Source: a virus
Virus record (IMG/VR): IMGVR_UViG_3300021389_000076
Span: 1 to 34,524 of that record
Length of the DNA stretch: 34,524 nucleotides
Reading direction: 5' to 3' (one strand)
A model generated the notes under the pieces. The model was not told the origin of the DNA and made no database searches. It saw only the letters and a list, made by a program, of their open reading frames with translations. This document shows positions 30,546-34,524 of the stretch, piece by piece. The position numbers and the translations under genes were made by a program. Every line of letters begins with the position of its first letter. Position 1 is the stretch's first letter.

Positions 30546-30567
30546 TAGTTTTTTTATTTTTAATTAA

Positions 30568-32952
30568 TTATGCTGAGAATGATGCTCCTGTCGGTAAGAT
30601 GTTGAAATCTAACACGATGAATTCAGCAGTTTTTGTTGGTTGTAAGAAAATCTGTCCAGCCAATATATTTCTGTCGATTACATCAGGTGTGTTATTACTC
30701 TCATCCATCACCACTCTAAATGCATATAAACCTTGTCTTTGTTGTATTCCTTCTAAATAAGGATTTACAGTATTCAAGAATCTACCTCTTGTTTGTGCCG
30801 TATTCTGTTCGAATACTAAGTATCTTGATGTAGATGCAATGTACTTCTTAACTTTAATCATTAATCTTCTTACATTGATTCTATCAAGTGCAGATGCTCT
30901 ATCTTGTAAAGTTTTCTGTCCAAATGCAACAATACCTTCACCAGGGAAAGATGCGATTGGATTAACTTTTCCTTCATATAGAGTATCTCTCTCAGCGTGT
31001 GTTAATCTATTCAATACAGAAACAGCTCCTACGATACCACCTCTGTTTAAACCAGCTGGTGCAAACCATTCAGCTGCTACAGCATCATTGGCTGCGTATA
31101 TTCCAGGCATCAATACTGATGGTGGAACAGCGGTTAGTCTGTTTGTTCTCGAATCGATTGTTTTAACCCATGGGTAGTATGTACCTACATAGTTAGAATC
31201 TAATCCGTTAGCTTGTTCAACTGCTTGTGATATAGTATCTGATGATACATTTCCATTAGATGAGTTGTAAGTTACACCAACAACATCACCGATAAAGAAT
31301 GCATCTTCTCTAGCTTCTACCATATCAACAATCTTATCAAATACATAAGAGTGATGTCTACGAACAATACCAGGTGCTGATACTAAGTTAATATCAAAAT
31401 CATCAGGGTTAGATACTGAGTTAATACCTTTAATATATGCGATTGAACCACTAGCTGTTGAAGTTGAACAATTGAATCCTTGTGTGTTACCACTACCAAA
31501 GTTTGCTGATGAACCAGCAAGTGCTACTTCAGTAGTTGGAGATACACCATCAAATCCACCTTGGAATCCAACTAAAAATTGTCTTTTGTTAACATCAACG
31601 GCTGCAGAACCAGTCAATTCAAAACCAAATGAATGTGTTCCGTCTGATGTAGTTACAGTTCCATCAAATGCAAATACAGTGTTTGAACCATATCCTGCTC
31701 CAACTGGAATTGGTGATAAGAAATGTGAGTTATCAATTTTAACAGTACCTGTTTCTAAATCAATTCCACTAAATTGTACACCATTCGATGCGTTGTTATC
31801 TTTAGAATCTATTGAGAAGATTACACCAGGTGTAATACTATCTGAACCACTAAGTGGTGATGAGTATTTACCATGTCCAAATGGTCCTGCAGTTACAGGG
31901 AATGAACCTTCTACTTTACATTCTACTCTTACATACTTAGAACGATTTACATAATCTCCGTTTTCAGTTTGTTTTCCGTTTGAATCTATTACAACGTTTC
32001 TATCACCTATTACTTTCTTAATGTAGTTTGGTGAAGCAGGGTCTAAGTTCAAGTTATTGAATGTTTCTAAGATTACTGGTCTCTTATCTGTATCAGAGTA
32101 TCCTCTAATTGCGATTGAGAAAGTTGCGTAATCAGTAGAATTATTTGAACCAGCTGCTTTTACGTTAAATACTGCTACTTTAAATTCTTTATTGTAGTTT
32201 CCACCATCACCGATAGTATGTAGTCTAAATAAATCACTTCTTTCACCAGAAATCAACTGAGATTGTATCCAAGGAGTGGAAGCGTGTTGAATATCTTGTG
32301 TAAATTCTTGAGTACCTAAATCAATTACAGTTACTTTAGAACCACTTAAGAAGTTATTAGCTAATGAACCAGCTCTTTTTTCAAAGTATTTGTTCATGTA
32401 TATTTTTTTAGAACCTCTTGCAGATTCTCCAAATACATCCGATAAATCGTTTCCTGCACTTGGTAGTACAGATGCGGATACTCCAGTTCCTATCTGAGAA
32501 CCACTAATAGAGAAAGCTGATGCTGATGGTTGACAATCTATAATACCAGATAAAGGTTCACCATCACCAAGTACACCAACAGATTCATCTCCATTGTGTG
32601 TTGCGTGTAAAACTCCAACTAATTTTCGTCCTCCTTGAATCGCAGAACCACTAACTACTATACCAGCTGCTCTTGTATGTGAATACCCACCTACATGACC
32701 AACTCTAACAATTGTTACAGTTCCTGCTTCTCTTAAATAATTTTGTACGGTGTAACCTGTATAGTATGAACCATTAGGTGTTCCGAATATTTCTTCAAAT
32801 TCTGATTGTGTACTGACAACGGTTGGTACGAATGCAGGTCCTTTTTGGAATGGTCCAATTACTGCTGCTCCTATCTCACCAATCCCTTGTGCTAAGAAAG
32901 AAAGGTCATTTTCTCTCGTAAATACACCAGGTGATACAATTTTTTCTGCCAT
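30568..32952 (-). CDS. Tail sheath protein, T4 gp18-like
   Basis: A 794-residue contractile sheath protein, longer than T4 gp18, with extra material in the middle. The N-terminus SPGVFTRENDLSFLAQG and GAAVIGPFQKGPAFVPTVV and the C-terminus YLVFEQNTAQTRGRFLNTVN, GLYAFRVVMDESNNTPDVID and AEFIVLDFNILPTGASF are standard sheath signatures. The central insert (about 100-480) is Ser/Gly-rich with several beta-strand stretches and probably projects outward. AAGGAG precedes the ATG and a late-type box lies 42 bases upstream. It defines the phage as a myovirus. Confidence 0.95.
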   Translation of the reverse strand: MAEKIVSPGVFTRENDLSFLAQGIGEIGAAVIGPFQKGPAFVPTVVSTQSEFEEIFGTPNGSYYTGYTVQNYLREAGTVTIVRVGHVGGYSHTRAAGIVVSGSAIQGGRKLVGVLHATHNGDESVGVLGDGEPLSGIIDCQPSASAFSISGSQIGTGVSASVLPSAGNDLSDVFGESARGSKKIYMNKYFEKRAGSLANNFLSGSKVTVIDLGTQEFTQDIQHASTPWIQSQLISGERSDLFRLHTIGDGGNYNKEFKVAVFNVKAAGSNNSTDYATFSIAIRGYSDTDKRPVILETFNNLNLDPASPNYIKKVIGDRNVVIDSNGKQTENGDYVNRSKYVRVECKVEGSFPVTAGPFGHGKYSSPLSGSDSITPGVIFSIDSKDNNASNGVQFSGIDLETGTVKIDNSHFLSPIPVGAGYGSNTVFAFDGTVTTSDGTHSFGFELTGSAAVDVNKRQFLVGFQGGFDGVSPTTEVALAGSSANFGSGNTQGFNCSTSTASGSIAYIKGINSVSNPDDFDINLVSAPGIVRRHHSYVFDKIVDMVEAREDAFFIGDVVGVTYNSSNGNVSSDTISQAVEQANGLDSNYVGTYYPWVKTIDSRTNRLTAVPPSVLMPGIYAANDAVAAEWFAPAGLNRGGIVGAVSVLNRLTHAERDTLYEGKVNPIASFPGEGIVAFGQKTLQDRASALDRINVRRLMIKVKKYIASTSRYLVFEQNTAQTRGRFLNTVNPYLEGIQQRQGLYAFRVVMDESNNTPDVIDRNILAGQIFLQPTKTAEFIVLDFNILPTGASFSA

Positions 32953-32993
32953 TTTATATTACTCCTTGTTTGTTATTTGTGTAATGATACACA

Positions 32994-33003
32994 TATAAAT
33001 ATA
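32994..33003 (-). promoter_or_regulatory. Late-type box TATATTTATA before sheath gene
   Basis: Exact minus-strand TATATTTATA 42 bases before the sheath ATG at 32952; no -33 element. Confidence 0.6.
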
Positions 33004-33010
33004 AATAAAA

Positions 33011-33036
33011 ATTCCTAAAGAACTATTTTTGTTCTT
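33011..33036 (-). terminator. Possible weak terminator after coiled-coil gene
   Basis: AAGAAC / GTTCTT, a 6-bp stem with a 7-base loop, overlapping the stop codon at 33023 and followed on the transcribed strand by AGGAATTTTTATTT. The T-run is interrupted. The arrangement copies the stronger terminator at 28916-28946. Confidence 0.4.
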
Positions 33037-33319
33037 CTTCTTTTTCTTTTGTTGTTTCTGCAGGTATAAAAGTGTTTGAAGTCGGGTCATAGTTACCATC
33101 TCCATACTTCTCATTTAAACTCTTAAACATCTCAGATTCTTTTACTACTAAGGAAGAGTGTTGTTTTAATAATTCTTCTTCCATAGCATCTATTTCTTCA
33201 ACTCTTCTTTTTCTTTCAATTGATAATTGTCCCAATCTCGTAAAGATATTTGAAACATCTTGTCTTAATTGTTCTAATCCCGCAACTTCTTCGTTTGTAA
33301 ACTTTATTTCTTTTGCCAT
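33023..33319 (-). CDS. Small coiled-coil protein of the tail region
   Basis: A 98-residue protein starting MAKEIKFTNEEVAGLEQLRQ, with a heptad-rich helix through about residue 65 (NIFTRLGQLSIERKRRVEEI), then a Pro/Asn linker and a highly charged KEKEEEQK tail. Similar small proteins are common in marine T4-like phages; I do not know a function. It has its own late-type box (33352-33361). Confidence 0.7.
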   Translation of the reverse strand: MAKEIKFTNEEVAGLEQLRQDVSNIFTRLGQLSIERKRRVEEIDAMEEELLKQHSSLVVKESEMFKSLNEKYGDGNYDPTSNTFIPAETTKEKEEEQK

Positions 33320-33351
33320 TTTGATATATTTTTAAAATGTTATTCAGTATA

Positions 33352-33361
33352 TATAAATATA
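33352..33361 (-). promoter_or_regulatory. Late-type box TATATTTATA before coiled-coil gene
   Basis: Exact minus-strand TATATTTATA 33 bases before the ATG at 33319; no -33 element. Confidence 0.6.
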
Positions 33362-33385
33362 TGAAACTTTACAAAACATAAAATT

Positions 33386-34524
33386 TTATGCAGTAAATGT
33401 TAGAGTTTTATAACCAGATTTTAATCCATGGTCAATTGCTCTTACTCGTGCATAATATGTAGTACCACTCGTAGTTGAATTTACTACATTTAAACTTGTA
33501 CCACTATATTCAGTAAAATTAAATATATCACTTCCACCAGATGTTGTACCAACTTGTACATCATATGCAGTAATACCAGTTGTACCACTTTCACTTCCCT
33601 CAGTCCACTCTAACATTTTTTCTGTACTATTATCAATAGTATATGTTAATGTAGCTGGAGTACCAGGTGCTCCTAAATCTGAGTGTGAACTTCCACCTTT
33701 GTTGTGAGATATAAATCCATTAGCTAAATAAGTATCTGGTGAAGTTACATCAAGTGATACGATTTCAGTAATTTCATCATTCACTTCAATACTTGTAATT
33801 TCTACTTCACTTCCATCATGTCTAATTAATGAATCTCCTTCTAATATAGTACCAAGAGTTTTAAATAATATTTGATTTTCTCTTTTTACTAACATTGGGT
33901 GTTCTGAAGTTCCAACTATTGTTCCTTCGTTGATATCATATATTCTTTCAGAGAATGAAAATACAACATCTTTTACAATTACTTCACTTTCAGATGGATT
34001 TTCATCACCTTCATATGAATACTCTAATAAGTTAACATCTTCATTATATTCAGGTAAAGAATATCCTTTTAATCTATCACCTTCTTCTAAATCACCAATT
34101 TCAACTTGTGTTCCATCTATCTTTGTTACCAAAGTATCAGAAACTAAACATAAAGAAGTTGAGTTACCATCATATGAATCTACTGCATAAACTGGTTTTG
34201 TTATAGCAGTGTTGTATCGTGTAGCGTGGTCATTGAATCCATCAGCAAAAGTACCAGATAATGTATGAGATACAGTTCCCATAAGAGAAGTTTGTGAACT
34301 CGCTCCTTGTGGATTCATAGAACCAACTGTAATTACAGCGGTGTAATCTTGATTTATCCCTATTGATAAGAATCCTGATGTATCGAGATTCATATTATAT
34401 GCAGGAGATACTGCCCAAGTGAAATTAGCTCCTCTACCTTTTATACTTCCAAACTTACTTCCTTCATTTGCAAATGTCATTGTGTAAGTTTCATTAGTAG
34501 ATTCAACAGCATATGTATATCCAT
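33386..34524 (-). CDS. Virion protein with intein-like Hint domain and FN3-like domain (start beyond right edge)
   Basis: The frame is open through the right edge (GYTYAVESTNETYT precedes the first ATG at 34480), so the N-terminus is outside the window. Counting from that ATG: residues 1-110 are a beta-rich structural segment (FTWAVSPAYNMNLDTSGFLS); 111-260 a Hint domain; 271-364 a fibronectin type III-like domain (TPATLTYTIDNS, TAYDVQVGTTSGG, TYYARVRAIDHGLKSGYKT). The Hint domain should cut or splice the chain by itself. The protein lies at the upstream end of the tail genes, so it is probably a decoration, neck or fibre protein. Nothing suggests a homing endonuclease. Confidence 0.75.
   Translation of the reverse strand, partial: GYTYAVESTNETYTMTFANEGSKFGSIKGRGANFTWAVSPAYNMNLDTSGFLSIGINQDYTAVITVGSMNPQGASSQTSLMGTVSHTLSGTFADGFNDHATRYNTAITKPVYAVDSYDGNSTSLCLVSDTLVTKIDGTQVEIGDLEEGDRLKGYSLPEYNEDVNLLEYSYEGDENPSESEVIVKDVVFSFSERIYDINEGTIVGTSEHPMLVKRENQILFKTLGTILEGDSLIRHDGSEVEITSIEVNDEITEIVSLDVTSPDTYLANGFISHNKGGSSHSDLGAPGTPATLTYTIDNSTEKMLEWTEGSESGTTGITAYDVQVGTTSGGSDIFNFTEYSGTSLNVVNSTTSGTTYYARVRAIDHGLKSGYKTLTFTA
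33701..34150 (-). other. Hint / bacterial-intein-like domain coding segment
   Basis: About 150 residues with all intein splicing blocks: block A CLVSDTLV starting at Cys111, block B GTSEHP (T191, H194), block F VSLDVTSPDTYLANGF and block G ending His259-Asn260. The residue after Asn is Lys (HNKGGSSHSD) instead of Ser, Thr or Cys, which is a feature of intein-like (BIL) domains and implies cleavage rather than standard splicing. Confidence 0.82.

Noticed and set aside
31472-31954. Plus-strand open frame of 160 codons
   Set aside because: Antisense to the sheath gene; the opposite strand has clear sheath signatures throughout.
33377-33390. Perfect palindrome CATAAAATTTTATG at the end of the Hint-domain gene
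   Set aside because: There is no loop and no T-run on the transcribed strand, so it is not a convincing terminator; AT-rich palindromes of this kind are expected by chance.
1-34524. CRISPR arrays, tRNA genes, insertion sequences
   Set aside because: I saw no regularly spaced direct repeats, no cloverleaf-like sequences and no transposase or integrase; the only repeats are the promoter cassettes.

Overview
The window looks like part of the genome of a contractile-tailed (myovirus), distantly T4-like phage of a Bacteroidota host, most likely a marine or aquatic flavobacterium. Every gene I accept is on the minus strand, so the window is read from right to left. The sequence is AT-rich and gene-dense, with no gene-free stretch over about 165 bases, and I see no tRNA, rRNA, CRISPR array or insertion sequence. 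The host assignment rests on three signals: promoters of the Bacteroidota type (TTTG, 20-base spacer, TATATTTG), a Bacteroidota-type Hc1 histone-like protein, and a lipoprotein whose lipobox cysteine is followed by an acidic patch like the Bacteroidota surface-export signal.

Layout from right (upstream) to left. 34.5-28.6 kb: tail genes. These are a virion protein with an intein-like Hint domain plus an FN3-like domain, a coiled-coil protein, tail sheath (gp18), tail tube (gp19), a gp26-type baseplate protein and small tail proteins, with two strong terminators. 28.6-20.7 kb: tape measure protein, tube-cap-like protein, LysM/gp53-like protein, hub-like protein and one more putative structural protein. 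20.7-19.3 kb: two coupled Fe(II)/2-oxoglutarate oxygenase-family genes. 19.2-15.3 kb: small early-type genes (including SWIM zinc finger and EF-hand-like proteins) leading into a compact family A DNA polymerase. 15.3-11.1 kb: a lipoprotein nuclease, a fibre-like protein, a LamG-like protein and a 755-residue protein of unknown role. 11.0-8.2 kb: small unknown genes, including an HExxH putative metallopeptidase. 8.0-1 kb: replication and nucleotide genes: gp32-like SSB, UvsX, a small gene, a 5'-3' exonuclease/RNase H, gp41-like helicase, a fucosyltransferase-like gene, Hc1 histone, NrdB, a MazG-like protein and the start of NrdA.

The regulatory sequences are the clearest system-level signal. 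Early-type operons begin with a host-like promoter at a fixed 20-base spacing (seven copies). Three of these copies form a repeated cassette in which a perfect 6+3+6 palindrome covers the -7 box, a likely operator. Tail and other late genes instead carry a bare TATATTTATA box with no -33 element. The mRNA leaders of the gp32-like and Hc1 genes share a hairpin displaying the same ATAAGTTTGG sequence. Together these suggest a compact regulatory programme built on the host promoter. The other points of most interest are the surface-type lipoprotein nuclease, the Hint domain in a virion protein, and the PhyH-like protein with a degenerate metal-binding triad.
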